A DNA stretch of 64,000 nt from Candidatus Obscuribacterales bacterium (GTDB lineage: Bacteria; Cyanobacteriota; Vampirovibrionia; Obscuribacterales; Obscuribacteraceae). Position 1 is the stretch's first letter; each line of letters opens with the position of its first letter. Location: contig JARLHI010000060.1 of assembly GCA_031292355.1 (NCBI GenBank), positions 368,607 through 432,606 on the forward strand, written 5' to 3'. Positions 1 through 9,526 of the stretch are shown piece after piece. The translations under genes were made by a program, and so were the position numbers. The notes beneath the pieces were generated by a model, which saw only the letters and a list, made by a program, of their open reading frames with translations, did no database searches and was not told where the DNA came from.

Positions 1-335
1 TCCGAAAGGCAATCTTTGCCAAACATCTCTTCAATTTCCGCATCAGACCGTCCGCTCCATTGACCGTAATCCAGTTCAGTCAAACGTTCGTCTACGAGAA
101 GCGGAACGACTTCTTTCGATTTCTCGGCGATAATTTCAGCAAATCGTTTGGTGCGCAGCAATGGTGCACAATATATTGCAGCTATCTTTCCCTCATTTTT
201 ATTTAGCGCAGCGCCAAAGCGTTCTGCTTGCGCTAAGCCCTCAGCAACAAGTGGCAAGTCATTGGTTGAACCGACCCAGGTGACTTTGTCCTGCGGGCCA
301 AACGTATTGCCGTGACGAGCCAAAATGAGCTTCAT
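1..335 (-). CDS. Histidine phosphatase family protein (3' end outside window)
   Basis: Reading the minus strand from an ATG at 333-335 gives 111 residues that stay open to the window edge. The N-terminus carries the phosphohistidine motif ARHGN (residues 6-10) of the phosphoglycerate mutase/histidine phosphatase superfamily. It is followed by YCAPLLRTKRFAE, matching the usual SPLxRTxxTA segment, and by ELDYGQWSG, matching the ExxxGxWEG segment. Such enzymes remove phosphate from small metabolites (for example sugar phosphates or cobalamin precursors) through a His nucleophile; the substrate cannot be read here. It lies 45 bp downstream of kdsB on the same strand and is probably the last gene of the TPR-kdsB-phosphatase operon. 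Confidence 0.85.
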   Translation of the reverse strand, partial: MKLILARHGNTFGPQDKVTWVGSTNDLPLVAEGLAQAERFGAALNKNEGKIAAIYCAPLLRTKRFAEIIAEKSKEVVPLLVDERLTELDYGQWSGRSDAEIEEMFGKDCLS

Positions 336-380
336 CGATTTTTTTTCCTCTATCTCGATACATTGAAGTGGTGTTTCAAG

Positions 381-1178
381 CTAAGAGTTGGCTAACGCTT
401 GCACCAACTCACCTTCTCGAGCAATGATTGCCTCGACTTTGGAAATGTCGTCTGGACTATCAACAGACCAGTGAGTGCGACCTCGGTAGTCGACAAGCAC
501 AACGCGTACGTTTATGCCATTTTCAAGCGCTCGCAACTGTTCCAAGCCTTCGACCTTCTCCAGCGGACCTGGCTCCAGCGTCAAATAATTGGCAAGCGTT
601 TCATAGCGATATCCATAGAGGCCAATATGACGGTAGAGTGGTAATTCAGCCAGATTGTTTGGTCGGACAAAGGGAATTGGCGACTTCGAGAAATACAAAG
701 CGTTCATATTGCGATCGAAAACTACCAGCGTTCCGCCTACAATACCGCGCGCTTTTTGCTCTTTGATAGTTTCGAATTGTTCGAGGCTCAATCGCGTGGC
801 CGGAGTGGCAAATTGCACAGACTCGTCGGCTTTCATCACTTTCAGCATCTCAGAAAGAACCCAGGGTGGTGTCAATACAGCATCACCTTGCAGGTTCAGC
901 ACAATCTCTGGTTTGTTAGCATACTGACTCAATGCATCAAATACTCTCTCTGTACCGTTTTCGCAATCGGCACTGCTGCGACTCACTTTTGCACCAAATG
1001 ACTTTGCGGCGGCTTCAATACGGTCATCATCAGTGGCGATTAGAACTTCGTCTGCACCTGCATTCTGGGCGATAAGCCAGGTTCGCTCCAGCATGCCCCT
1101 ATTGTTGATTAAGGCAAGTGGTTTACCGACAAAACGTGATGAACCATATCGTGCAGGGATTACAATAATTGAACGCAT
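381..1178 (-). CDS. kdsB: 3-deoxy-manno-octulosonate cytidylyltransferase (CMP-KDO synthetase)
   Basis: 265 residues, close to the usual 245-255. It activates KDO with CTP to CMP-KDO for the lipid A/LPS inner core, in the cytoplasm. The nucleotide-binding loop is PARYGSSR (residues 8-15) followed by GKPL, and the second signature is LNLQGDA near residue 95. In most KdsB proteins these read RLPGKPL and VNVQGDEP, so the RFVGKPL and GDA forms are slightly divergent. The start is fixed by an AGGAGG ribosome site 4 nt upstream of the ATG. That site overlaps the stop codon of the upstream TPR gene, so the two genes are probably translationally coupled. Its presence implies an LPS-bearing outer membrane. 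Confidence 0.9.
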   Translation of the reverse strand: MRSIIVIPARYGSSRFVGKPLALINNRGMLERTWLIAQNAGADEVLIATDDDRIEAAAKSFGAKVSRSSADCENGTERVFDALSQYANKPEIVLNLQGDAVLTPPWVLSEMLKVMKADESVQFATPATRLSLEQFETIKEQKARGIVGGTLVVFDRNMNALYFSKSPIPFVRPNNLAELPLYRHIGLYGYRYETLANYLTLEPGPLEKVEGLEQLRALENGINVRVVLVDYRGRTHWSVDSPDDISKVEAIIAREGELVQALANS

Positions 1179-1186
1179 CTGGCCTC

Positions 1187-2389
1187 CTAGATACCATAAG
1201 TCTTTGCTAGTGCTTGAATCCGATCGGTGATGCCACCAGTACCAACCTTTGAGTTGGTGTCTTGTTCAAGCTTTTCTACACGCTGCATGATTGGTAAATC
1301 TTTTTTGCTGCTGCCATAAACCTTAACTTCAATTTCGCCAAGAGTCGCTTCCAGGCTTGTTAGACTGACAGGAGCGGTGGCAAAAGTTGGCGAAGCGGAT
1401 GCTCGGGTAGACGTAGGTGGAGCAATAGGCGCTGGTGCCGGTGCGAAATCGTTGTTACTGGTACCGGAAACGGCTTCTGCGTTTCTGTTGCCGACACTTT
1501 GCAAAGGGTTCGCAGTAAAGGGGGAAGGTGAATTGGCACCATTGGTCGTCATTGCGTTGTTATAGATGCTTGTGTTCGGTTTAGTCGCTGCCGGATTGCT
1601 ATTGACGCTATTGGCGGTGGCAGACCCGGGAGGCACTGAAGACTCACTAGTTACTGTCGTCGCGCTGCTATTGCCAGATGGGGAAGAAATAATGGAGGCG
1701 CCACTTGTAGACATCGCTGCTGCATCAGTGTTCGATAGAGTAGTGGAATTTGGATTAGAAGATGGTTGCGACAAAATTACCACACCGCGATTGTCTTCTT
1801 GCGCTGATTGCGCTCCAGCCGCTTTTGCTGTGCCTTGATTGTTGGCGTCAGAGGCATTCATTTTCACGGCTCCAGAGGCAGTGTCCATCTCGGTTGAGTC
1901 AGCAGCACCTTCGCCGGTGCTAGCATGAGCACCAGGGGTTGCTGGTTTTGTTGCTGGTGGCGGCATTTTTGCTAGAGTCGTTTTCAAAACTAGGAGATTG
2001 TTTTTAGCATTTCTATCGTTGGGACTGAGTTTCAGAGACTCATTCCACTCATTACGTGCTTCGTCGTATTTTCTTTGGTGGAAATACAGAATTCCCCAGT
2101 TGTTGTGCACAAGCACTATATTTGCTTTAGCGACGGCGTTAGTTGGCTCGCTCTCCAGCGCTTGCTCGTACTCAGTCAGTGCGGCTTGAAATTGCTGATG
2201 CGTGAGCAAATAGTTGCCCTTGTTTATGTGGTTGCGTGCGTTTGCCACATCCTCGACGGTTGGTCCTTGGGCGGTAGCGATTTGAGCATCGAAGGCGCTT
2301 AAGGTCAGCAATAGAATTGCCGAGACTGTCGACTGTGCCAAGACAGAAACTCGATTAGGTTGGACATTATTTTCGAAGTGGTATTTCAT
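1187..2389 (-). CDS. Secreted TPR protein with Ser/Asn/Ala-rich linker
   Basis: 400 residues. A hydrophobic segment at about 17-41 (ending ATAQG) reads as a signal peptide or anchor. Two TPR motifs occupy roughly residues 55-135 (FQAALTEYEQALESEPTN, then YDEARNEWNESLKLSPND). A low-complexity Ser/Thr/Ala/Asn/Pro linker of about 190 residues follows. The conserved-looking C-terminal stretch contains LEATLGEIEVKVYG, RVEKLEQD and GGITDRIQALAKTYGI. TPRs mediate protein contacts, so a periplasmic or envelope scaffold role is inferred. It is the first gene of an operon with kdsB, and its stop codon lies inside the kdsB ribosome site. No enzymatic function is visible. Confidence 0.8.
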   Translation of the reverse strand: MKYHFENNVQPNRVSVLAQSTVSAILLLTLSAFDAQIATAQGPTVEDVANARNHINKGNYLLTHQQFQAALTEYEQALESEPTNAVAKANIVLVHNNWGILYFHQRKYDEARNEWNESLKLSPNDRNAKNNLLVLKTTLAKMPPPATKPATPGAHASTGEGAADSTEMDTASGAVKMNASDANNQGTAKAAGAQSAQEDNRGVVILSQPSSNPNSTTLSNTDAAAMSTSGASIISSPSGNSSATTVTSESSVPPGSATANSVNSNPAATKPNTSIYNNAMTTNGANSPSPFTANPLQSVGNRNAEAVSGTSNNDFAPAPAPIAPPTSTRASASPTFATAPVSLTSLEATLGEIEVKVYGSSKKDLPIMQRVEKLEQDTNSKVGTGGITDRIQALAKTYGI

Positions 2390-2582
2390 TTTCGCTCAAA
2401 AATTTAATTTGGATGATTTGTGCCGCAACTTACGCTCGGATGGGGCAGTCCATCTAGAAAAATGCGCTTGACAATTAAAGCATGTGAGACGGCAAATCGA
2501 ACGGGAAATCTAAAAGGAATCAAATTATTTTCGCCATCTCCGACTCAGCAACTATACTCCTCTCAAGGGTAGAGGTTTGGAC

Positions 2583-2891
2583 ATGTTGATAACAAGTAAA
2601 CGACTTTTTGCAACAAGCATTATTTTGGCTAGCGCCGCAGCGTTTTGCAGTCAAGTTGCTGGATTTGCATCAGATAGCCAAGTTGCAGTTGTGGCAAGCA
2701 TGAGAGCTCCTGTTCAGCACCCCAACACAGATAATCAAGTTGACTTCGCCGATTCGTCCCGTCAGGCTCAGGACGTCAAAATGCGACGCAACAACAACCC
2801 ACCAAGTTCCCAAGACAAAATCGTTCGCGGAGCGAAAGAAGCGTCCGATAAGAAAATGATTCTTGGCGGTCCGTTCGGAACCTGGATGTAA
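2583..2891 (+). CDS. Small secreted protein of unknown function
   Basis: 102 residues from the ATG at 2583, which has AGAGG 7 nt upstream; a TTG two codons earlier has no spacing for that site. The N-terminus (residues 1-27, ending VAGFA) is a clear signal peptide. The mature part is short, polar and rich in Gln, Asn, Asp and Lys, with no recognisable domain. A TATACT at 2553-2558, followed by the start about 25 nt downstream, could be the -10 element, although no good -35 is present. The acyl-CoA synthetase gene starts 9 bp after the stop, so the two may be co-transcribed. I do not recognise the family. Confidence 0.65.
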   Translation: MLITSKRLFATSIILASAAAFCSQVAGFASDSQVAVVASMRAPVQHPNTDNQVDFADSSRQAQDVKMRRNNNPPSSQDKIVRGAKEASDKKMILGGPFGTWM

Positions 2892-2900
2892 TAGCTGCCG

Positions 2901-4661
2901 GTGTTGCCTGCAGTGAGCAAAGATTTAGACAATTCAAATATTGAGACAGAGCGCAGTCCGGTTGCTTTGAGTTACGACTACGGCGAGAGTGCCGAAAAAA
3001 TTCTCGGCTCTACGCTGGGTGCGTACTTCCGTAATGTATCGGAACGCGCGCCAGAGCATATGGCTTTGATCAGTTGCCATCAGAATTTGCGCTTTACTTA
3101 TGGTCAGCTGCAGGAACGCGTAGATGAATTTGCGCGCGGCATGATGCAAATGGGCCTCGAACGCGGCGATCGCATCGGCATCTGGTCTACAAACAACGCA
3201 CAGTGGCTGATCACAAAGCTTGCCGCCGCAACGATTGGTGCAATATTCGTCAACATCAATCCAGGCTATAAAGCTTCTGAACTTGATTTTGTACTGAAGC
3301 AGTCTGGAGTCAAACTGCTGGTGGTGATTGCTGAAAGTCGCGGCGTCAGCTATTTACAGATCCTGCAAGAACTTGAACCAGGATTGTTTTCTGTAAATGG
3401 TACACAGCACCTGGGCGACCAAGGGCAGTTGCAACATCTGGTTGTGATCGATGGAACACCATCTGCTTCCGAACGCTTGCATACATTTGACGAAGTGTGC
3501 GAGGTCGGTCGCAAGGCTGATTTGAAGGGGCTGCACTCTCGTACAAATGCCCTCGATATGGATGATCCGATCAATATCCAGTACACATCTGGCACAACCG
3601 GTGCTCCAAAAGGTGCGACACTCAGTCATCACAATCTATTGAATAACGGTTGGTTTGCAGCGAAAGCCATGGGCTTGACCAGTCAATCGCGCTTTTGTAT
3701 TCCAATGCCTTTTTACCATTGTGGTGGCATGGTGAGCTCGGCGCTTGCGACAATATCGGTTGGTGGCACCATTGTTATTCCTGGTCCTTTCTTTGTCGAA
3801 GACACCGTTCTTAAGGCAATCTCGCAAGAAAAGTGTACGCATCTATCTGGAGTGCCTACAATGTTTTTTGCAGAACTGGAACATCCTGATTTTGCGCAAT
3901 GCGATGTATCCTCAATGAAAGGTGGATTCATGGCAGGAGCACCATGCCCTGTTCAATTAATGCGCCGAGTCGCTGACCACTTAAACATGCATGAAGTGGT
4001 CATTCTCTATGGTTTGACAGAGGCATCGCCTTTGATGACCTGTACGACGATTGCAGATACACTGGAAATTCGGGCAACGACTGTGGGGAGAGCGATACCA
4101 GCTATCGAATTGAAAGTTATTGATACTGAAACTGGTGCCATTGTACCGCGCGGGAAACAAGGTGAATTGTGCACCCGGGGACACGGTGTGATGATTGGTT
4201 ACTGGAATAATCCGCAGGCAACCGCCGAAGCCATCGATAAAAATGGCTGGTTGCACTCTGGTGATCTGGCTGTGATGAATACTGAGGGCTACATCAACAT
4301 CACTGGTCGCAAGAAAGATATGCTTATTCGCGGTGGTGAAAATATTTACCCTCGAGAAATTGAGGAGGTTTTGCACGACCATTCGAACATTGCTCAAGCT
4401 CAAGTCTTTGGCATCCCTGATGAGAAATTCGGCGAAATTGTGGGGGTCTGGATTAAGCTTAAAGCGGGTTGTAGCTTGACGGAAGAGGAATTACGCGATT
4501 GGCTGAGAGATCGCATCGTGCATTTTAAAATTCCTAGCTGCGTGCGCTTTGTCGATCAATTTCCAATGACAGTTACTGGAAAAATTCAGAAATTCGCAAT
4601 GCGTGCGCACATGATCAAAGAGCTCGGGCTGGAGAACGTCGAAAGCATACGCACTGCTTAG
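2901..4661 (+). CDS. AMP-dependent acyl-CoA synthetase (FadD-like)
   Basis: 586 residues from a GTG; a second in-frame GTG lies 12 nt later and no strong ribosome site decides between them. ANL-superfamily motifs are in order: A3 loop YTSGTTGAPKGA (about residue 228), A5 YGLTEASPL (about 370), A7 HSGDLA (about 452), A8 GRKKDMLIRGGENIYP (about 470) and the A10 lysine in TVTGKIQK (about 560). It should activate a carboxylic acid, most likely a medium- or long-chain fatty acid, to acyl-AMP and then acyl-CoA. The substrate is inferred from overall resemblance to fatty-acyl-CoA ligases, not proven. It follows the small secreted protein by 9 bp. Confidence 0.88.
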   Translation: MLPAVSKDLDNSNIETERSPVALSYDYGESAEKILGSTLGAYFRNVSERAPEHMALISCHQNLRFTYGQLQERVDEFARGMMQMGLERGDRIGIWSTNNAQWLITKLAAATIGAIFVNINPGYKASELDFVLKQSGVKLLVVIAESRGVSYLQILQELEPGLFSVNGTQHLGDQGQLQHLVVIDGTPSASERLHTFDEVCEVGRKADLKGLHSRTNALDMDDPINIQYTSGTTGAPKGATLSHHNLLNNGWFAAKAMGLTSQSRFCIPMPFYHCGGMVSSALATISVGGTIVIPGPFFVEDTVLKAISQEKCTHLSGVPTMFFAELEHPDFAQCDVSSMKGGFMAGAPCPVQLMRRVADHLNMHEVVILYGLTEASPLMTCTTIADTLEIRATTVGRAIPAIELKVIDTETGAIVPRGKQGELCTRGHGVMIGYWNNPQATAEAIDKNGWLHSGDLAVMNTEGYINITGRKKDMLIRGGENIYPREIEEVLHDHSNIAQAQVFGIPDEKFGEIVGVWIKLKAGCSLTEEELRDWLRDRIVHFKIPSCVRFVDQFPMTVTGKIQKFAMRAHMIKELGLENVESIRTA

Positions 4662-4671
4662 TTTGACAATG

Positions 4672-6045
4672 CTAACTGTTTGAACGCGGCGCTATTACTT
4701 GTTTGGAGAATACACTCCAGCCACTGTCGGTATCAGATTTGGTGGCGCGAATAAATTGCGCCTGTGCATGTTCGCCGAGCTGCTCTAATAATTCTGTGTA
4801 ACCATCGACCAGAAGTCGTACGCTCGGGTGATGGCAGCCCAGTGCTTGCCTGCGTATAGGTAATGCCGCTTCATAGTGCTCTTTAGCGAGTTCAAGCTGA
4901 CCTTGAGCGTGATACAGAAAACCGAGATTGTTGTGCGCCATGCCTATGTCAGCGTGTCCTTCTTCGTGCATGCTTTTGTAGATTTCCAAAACCTCGATGC
5001 AAAATGGTTCTGCTTTGTGGTGCAAGTTTTGACAGAAGTAGATGCCAGCTATATTGTTCATGCAGCTGGCAACTTTGCAGTGCATGTGACCGTACACGTT
5101 TCTCGTTTTAACTAGTGTTTCGAGGGCACAAGCAAGTGCTTTGTCATACTCTCCGCAGTTGTAATAAAGACTGGTCAGTCGATCAAGAGTTTGCGGCAAG
5201 CGTGGATCTCGATTATGGAATTGACCGGAAATTTCAAGAGCCTGAAGCAAAAGTCTTTCGGCAGTTTCAAACTTTCCTTTCTGGGCTGCTGCACGCGCTT
5301 CATCGCAGCATTCGGTCCATTCTAATTCGCGTTGTGGTAACGGAGCTGTATAAACAGGAATGTTTTCACAAGGTGTGTTTGGAATTTCAATCGATGCTGT
5401 GGAAACGACTGACTGTTCGTTTAGAGGGGCAGCTTGAGCTGCTTTCCTTGGCATTTGCAACGGTGTGAAATTGCTAGGCATGGTGTAATTCGTCGCTGGC
5501 CAGTTTTGCGCATTGATTTCTGGCGATCGAAATACCCGCCCGTTGAGTGCCTCATCTGCGTTTAGAGGAGCATATAAAAAATCACCAGGAGCTGGCAGAG
5601 GAAACGAATCTTCCTGTTCCAGGGGCAGACTTAGCCCTTTGGTAGCCAGAGGAATCGTGCTTGCAACAGGGCTGATAAAGTCGATTGGCTTGCAGATTAT
5701 GTTGCCGTGAGCATGAATTGGCGGTGGATAATTCGAATAGCGAATGAAGTGCACAATGCGCCCAAAGTTTTCACCTTCTTGCTCAGGAGCTGCAGGGGCG
5801 GCATTTTGAGAAAGAGGTTGTCCATTGGTTGGAAGAGTCGGTGGCTGTTGCGCTTCAGGAAGCATAGGAGCTTTTTCTAACTGATTTCGGTAATAAACGC
5901 AGATTCCGTAGTAAATAAAACATGCCCAAAAAGAGCGTGCAAGAAACGTGGCGGAAGCCAAGGGCTGCCAATTTCGAGCAAAATGATCCGTCTGTGAATA
6001 GATTGGATACGCACTCACTATCCAGAATAGGTTTAGGCTGGTCAA
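4672..6045 (-). CDS. Membrane-anchored TPR protein (kinesin-light-chain-type repeats)
   Basis: 457 residues if the TTG at 6045 is used; there is no clear ribosome site and the first internal Met is at residue 61, so the start is uncertain. A hydrophobic segment around residues 31-52 (FLARSFWACFIYYGICVYY) suggests a membrane anchor. A Pro/Gln-rich region follows to about residue 240. Residues 245-445 contain four to five 42-residue TPRs of the kinesin-light-chain type, such as AERLLLQALEI and AHNNLGFLYHAQGQLELAKE. The role is probably protein-protein interaction at the envelope. It converges with the acyl-CoA synthetase gene, 10 bp apart, and is transcribed away from the pilin operon. Confidence 0.75.
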   Translation of the reverse strand: MTSLNLFWIVSAYPIYSQTDHFARNWQPLASATFLARSFWACFIYYGICVYYRNQLEKAPMLPEAQQPPTLPTNGQPLSQNAAPAAPEQEGENFGRIVHFIRYSNYPPPIHAHGNIICKPIDFISPVASTIPLATKGLSLPLEQEDSFPLPAPGDFLYAPLNADEALNGRVFRSPEINAQNWPATNYTMPSNFTPLQMPRKAAQAAPLNEQSVVSTASIEIPNTPCENIPVYTAPLPQRELEWTECCDEARAAAQKGKFETAERLLLQALEISGQFHNRDPRLPQTLDRLTSLYYNCGEYDKALACALETLVKTRNVYGHMHCKVASCMNNIAGIYFCQNLHHKAEPFCIEVLEIYKSMHEEGHADIGMAHNNLGFLYHAQGQLELAKEHYEAALPIRRQALGCHHPSVRLLVDGYTELLEQLGEHAQAQFIRATKSDTDSGWSVFSKQVIAPRSNS

Positions 6046-6152
6046 TGTGAAGGAGAGTTAATCTCCTTGGTCTGATAAATCGATTGACAGTTTGCGAATT
6101 TAATTTTCCTCCCCGTGGGGCTATACTGGATAGGTGCAGGCATGCGGTATCT

Positions 6153-6614
6153 ATGGACAAATCCAATCCCAAAAAAGCGGCTGAACAATATGAGCTAATC
6201 AATTGGGTTCTGTTGCGCAAGCTTGAAACCTTCGTGTTTGCTTTTCTTTTTCTGGCGCTGCCATTTTTCGCCTATAAAGTCGTCGATGCCACTACATCTA
6301 CGCTTGCTGTGCGCAATACTGCAGCCGAACTTGTTCAGGATTTGATCAAGTGGAAAAAGACGGCTGAAGACGAAAAGACGTTGATTCAGGTGACTACTCG
6401 TCCAACTGTTGGTCACAAGGGATTTGCTTACGTCGTTAAGCAAGACGAGAGCTCGCTAGAAGAAGTGCTGTTGCCACCTGGAGTGTCTATTGTCGGTACT
6501 GTAGTTTTTGATGGTGACGGCATGCCAAAGTCTGCCGCTACTTTTGTTATAACCAAAGGATCGAAGAGTGTGCGCGTTGAAGTTGCTCCAAATGGATTAA
6601 TCACCGCGCCGTAG
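6153..6614 (+). CDS. Pseudopilin-like membrane protein heading the minor-pilin operon
   Basis: 153 residues from the ATG at 6153. Residues about 24-45 form one membrane helix (FVFAFLFLALPFFAYKV). It is followed by an amphipathic stretch and a Gly/Val-rich C-terminal beta region (FAYVVKQDE, GVSIVGTVVFDGDGMPKSA) that resembles the C-terminal half of GspH/FimT-type pseudopilins. The normal Gly|Phe-x-x-x-Glu prepilin cleavage motif is not present, so processing by a prepilin peptidase is doubtful. It lies 98 bp upstream of three genes with prepilin signatures, which supports a role in the same pilus or secretion machine. The function is inferred mainly from this context. Confidence 0.6.
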   Translation: MDKSNPKKAAEQYELINWVLLRKLETFVFAFLFLALPFFAYKVVDATTSTLAVRNTAAELVQDLIKWKKTAEDEKTLIQVTTRPTVGHKGFAYVVKQDESSLEEVLLPPGVSIVGTVVFDGDGMPKSAATFVITKGSKSVRVEVAPNGLITAP

Positions 6615-6712
6615 CCAATGGGTTATGGTAGGTGTTTTCGGGTACATGAAGCATCATTCTGGGCAATAACAATTATTGGTCTTCTGAATCTTTCGATGTA
6701 AGTTGAATAAAT

Positions 6713-7225
6713 ATGCCAGGGACAAAAAGAGTTTCACGAAATCAAAGAGGCATTTACCTGATTGAGCTTCTCTCAGCGCTTGTGATAAGCGGCATGCTCT
6801 CAGTGGTTTTAGGTGACAGTATTGCAAGAACAATTCAACTCAATACTCGCACTGAAAAAAATATGATCGCGCCGCAAATTGCTCAGAATTTGTTGGAGCG
6901 CTTGAGGGCAACGCCATATGCCAGCTGGCCAGCTTCTGGATCGCAATTTAATATCAACATCGATCCTTTCGAAGGTGGTGCCATCTCAGCCCCTCCTGTT
7001 CAAGCGCGTGCCGCGATGCTCGACGCAAGTGAGATGAAATATCTGACTGGAAATCCCAGTGTCAATTTGCCCGGTTATAAATTCAACGGAATAGCCGAGA
7101 TGCAATACTCAAATAACGCTTTGAACACGGCGCGTAGCGTGGTTATAACTGTGAAGTGGAGCGATAGCACGGCGAGTAATCGCACTTACGTTCTCAACGC
7201 CGAATGTTCTGTTTTTGGTATTTAG
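6713..7225 (+). CDS. Type IV minor pilin, PilV-like
   Basis: 170 residues. The class III signal RNQRG|IYLIE has Gly at residue 13 and the conserved Glu at +5, followed by a long hydrophobic helix (LLSALVISGMLSVVLGD) typical of type IV pilins. Prepilin peptidase would cut after Gly13. The C-terminal part is a short globular domain (FNGIAEMQYSNNALNTARSV) ending in beta strands, as in PilV/GspI. The next pilin gene starts 1 bp after the stop. The set pseudopilin-PilV-PilW-PilX corresponds to the minor-pilin priming complex of type IV pili. Assignment to PilV rather than PilE or GspI is by order and size only. Confidence 0.75.
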   Translation: MPGTKRVSRNQRGIYLIELLSALVISGMLSVVLGDSIARTIQLNTRTEKNMIAPQIAQNLLERLRATPYASWPASGSQFNINIDPFEGGAISAPPVQARAAMLDASEMKYLTGNPSVNLPGYKFNGIAEMQYSNNALNTARSVVITVKWSDSTASNRTYVLNAECSVFGI

Positions 7226-7226
7226 A

Positions 7227-7946
7227 ATGAAGAAATTTCTGATTTCGAAAAACAGAATTCGTTCCAAGGCGAAAGGACTGTCTTTAATCGAACTTTTGAC
7301 TTCTGTGATAATTATCGGTATTGCAACTGCCGGAACGATGGAACTTGCGTATGTGAACGCATTCTGGGCAGCTAATGGCATGAACAAAGCCGACAACCTG
7401 TATGCCGCGCGCCGATTTTTAGACACACTCAATAGAGATTTGAGAAGCACGATCAGTTTTACTTACTCGTCAGCACCGACGATTACGACTCTAGCGCTAG
7501 TTCGTAGTCAGGATTTGTCTCAACAAGCTGTGGATGCAAATGGCTTTCCTCTATCTACCAGTCCGATTCAAATAATCTACACAGTGATACCAGATCCTAA
7601 TTCAACTGATTTGGCGGCAACTGACTATTTGATTCAAAGGCAGCAAGGAACAGGGTCTCCAGTTACCATTTTGTCAGGACTGGTTGGACCAACAAGTAAA
7701 ACAGGTTCCTCGCCTGCCGTTTTTCAATTTTCCTCGTTTGGAAATCCAACTGGATCGACCGATGGTCTGAGTTTTTCTCCCTCAGGTCAAACTAATTCTG
7801 TGGTGGTCAACCTTGAGCTAAAAAGGGTGAGTTTTACTTCCGCCACAACTGCGATGAACGACACTACCAATCATTCATTTGAGGCAATTCGTTCTGAGCT
7901 GTTTCTTCGAAACAGTGCTTTTTATAATGCGAGCGTTGCACCATGA
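7227..7946 (+). CDS. Type IV minor pilin, PilW-like
   Basis: 239 residues from the ATG at 7227, just after the stop codon of the previous pilin (7223-7225). An in-frame TTG at 7215 would overlap that gene and is less likely. The prepilin motif is SKAKG|LSLIE, with Gly at residue 17 and Glu at +5, then the hydrophobic helix LLTSVIIIGIATAGTMEL. The downstream region contains RRFLDTLNRDLRS, a typical PilW/GspJ feature, and a Ser/Thr-rich globular part. It overlaps the next gene by 4 bp (ATGA), consistent with translational coupling inside one minor-pilin operon. Confidence 0.78.
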   Translation: MKKFLISKNRIRSKAKGLSLIELLTSVIIIGIATAGTMELAYVNAFWAANGMNKADNLYAARRFLDTLNRDLRSTISFTYSSAPTITTLALVRSQDLSQQAVDANGFPLSTSPIQIIYTVIPDPNSTDLAATDYLIQRQQGTGSPVTILSGLVGPTSKTGSSPAVFQFSSFGNPTGSTDGLSFSPSGQTNSVVVNLELKRVSFTSATTAMNDTTNHSFEAIRSELFLRNSAFYNASVAP

Positions 7947-9526
7947 AAAAGGCTCTTGTGCGCAGACAAAAAGGTTTTTCTTTGGTGACGGTATTATCCG
8001 TGACCTTGCTGGCAACACTCTGGTTGACTGCGACCTTGGCGAATCTCATAGCTGTTTATCGCTCTGCCAGTACCTCAAAATTTTCTGGTGAGATTATTAA
8101 TCATGCCAATTCAGCAACAGCTTTTGTTCTGCAAGCTCTAAACGATTCAACGCAGGCGGCAACCTTTGACAATAAAAGCAATGTTCCATTAAGCGGAACG
8201 GTTTGGGGCGCATCACCTGACGTTAGGGCGACAATTTCAGTGGTCAGTCAAAATCCTTCAGCGGCATCATTGTTGATCGATGGAACGAGCAGTAATACCG
8301 TTGCCACGAAAACAAATCCGTCTGGATCCAATTATTCTGTTGCAAATAGTGCCTGGCGAATCATCACCATAACAGTGCAGTACGCTGGATTGACGAAAAC
8401 TCTACAGGTTTATGCGCTCAGGCGCTTGCCTGCGCCATCGCCAGGTAATGGTTCCAGTACTCTGCCAGCGAACATACCGTTTGGCTCTCCTACAGGTACA
8501 TCACCTTTTTTTGCTGGGGCAATTCTGTCGACTGGAAGTATGCAACTTGGTTCAAACTTTTCCAGTTCTGGTTATGATTTTGTCGCTAAGTCACCTGTCA
8601 CCGCGAACGACGGCATTCATGCTCTGGGAGGCGATATTACTAGCTATTCGCCGGTGAATTTATCTGGCACGAATGTTTCTATCGGTGGTTCGCTAACAGC
8701 TATGTCTGCCAGTATTTCAAACTCACCAGTGACGGCTCAAACGCAGACTCCTGCCAGTACTACTGTCAATCGTTATGTGAATACTAGTGGAAACGTGGCA
8801 GGTTTCAATGATGGTTCTGGAAACTTTGGACAAACCACGACTAATGTTTTGGGGCTGACCAATTCGAACATGCAGAGTCAAACTCAATCAATTGAAACTC
8901 AACAGAATGCTGCTAACGCTCAAGCGAATAATCCGGTGATACCGTCTCCCACCGCTCCTTCCACCGCGACAACAATCGGAGGAATTACGGTTTCAGCTTC
9001 GAATCCGACTTTGGCTGCGGGAGATTATGCCACAGGCTCGTTGGTAGTGCCCAGCTCTGCGACGCTTGCAATTTCGGGATCAAGCCCTGCTCGCATTTAT
9101 TTAGCTGACGGTAGTTCAGGTGCGAGCATAAATGGCACCGTAAATAGTGGTGGCTTGCCGGCCAATTTTCAAATCTTTTATAGTGGTACCGGCACACTCG
9201 ACTTAACTGGTGCCACTATCAATGGTACTGTTTATGCTCCCAATGCTACCGTGTATATGTTCAATACTACAGTTCAGGGCGCGATTGTTGCAGGGCAAAT
9301 CTCTGGCGGTTTGGATGCCAACGGAAATATTCAGCCAACTAAAAACGTCAATATTGTATACGACACATCACTTTCAAATCCAAGCGAGTTAAAGGCGTCG
9401 AAAGCACAAGGTTTACTGATGGATCCTATCGCCGTACAAGCAGATTTGAACGGGGCATCAGCAAATGGAGCTGCTCTTGCGCCTTTGCAAGTTCGCTATT
9501 ATAGCGAGCAAGCAAGCCTACACTAG
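7943..9526 (+). CDS. PilX-like pilin protein with bactofilin-like beta region
   Basis: 527 residues, far longer than ordinary PilX (about 170-200). The N-terminus has RRQKG|FSLVTVLS followed by a hydrophobic helix. The +5 position is Thr rather than Glu, as often happens in PilX/GspK relatives. The rest is a Ser/Thr/Gly/Asn-rich extracellular domain. Its last third (residues about 370-480) contains hexapeptide-like turns such as INGTVNSGGLP, GATINGTVYAPNATVYM and TTVQGAIVAGQI, which resemble the polymer-forming or integrin-like beta region found in some pilus-assembly PilX proteins. It overlaps PilW by ATGA, and its TAG stop is shared on both strands with the convergent gene (CTAG at 9523-9526). 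Confidence 0.7.
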   Translation: MKKALVRRQKGFSLVTVLSVTLLATLWLTATLANLIAVYRSASTSKFSGEIINHANSATAFVLQALNDSTQAATFDNKSNVPLSGTVWGASPDVRATISVVSQNPSAASLLIDGTSSNTVATKTNPSGSNYSVANSAWRIITITVQYAGLTKTLQVYALRRLPAPSPGNGSSTLPANIPFGSPTGTSPFFAGAILSTGSMQLGSNFSSSGYDFVAKSPVTANDGIHALGGDITSYSPVNLSGTNVSIGGSLTAMSASISNSPVTAQTQTPASTTVNRYVNTSGNVAGFNDGSGNFGQTTTNVLGLTNSNMQSQTQSIETQQNAANAQANNPVIPSPTAPSTATTIGGITVSASNPTLAAGDYATGSLVVPSSATLAISGSSPARIYLADGSSGASINGTVNSGGLPANFQIFYSGTGTLDLTGATINGTVYAPNATVYMFNTTVQGAIVAGQISGGLDANGNIQPTKNVNIVYDTSLSNPSELKASKAQGLLMDPIAVQADLNGASANGAALAPLQVRYYSEQASLH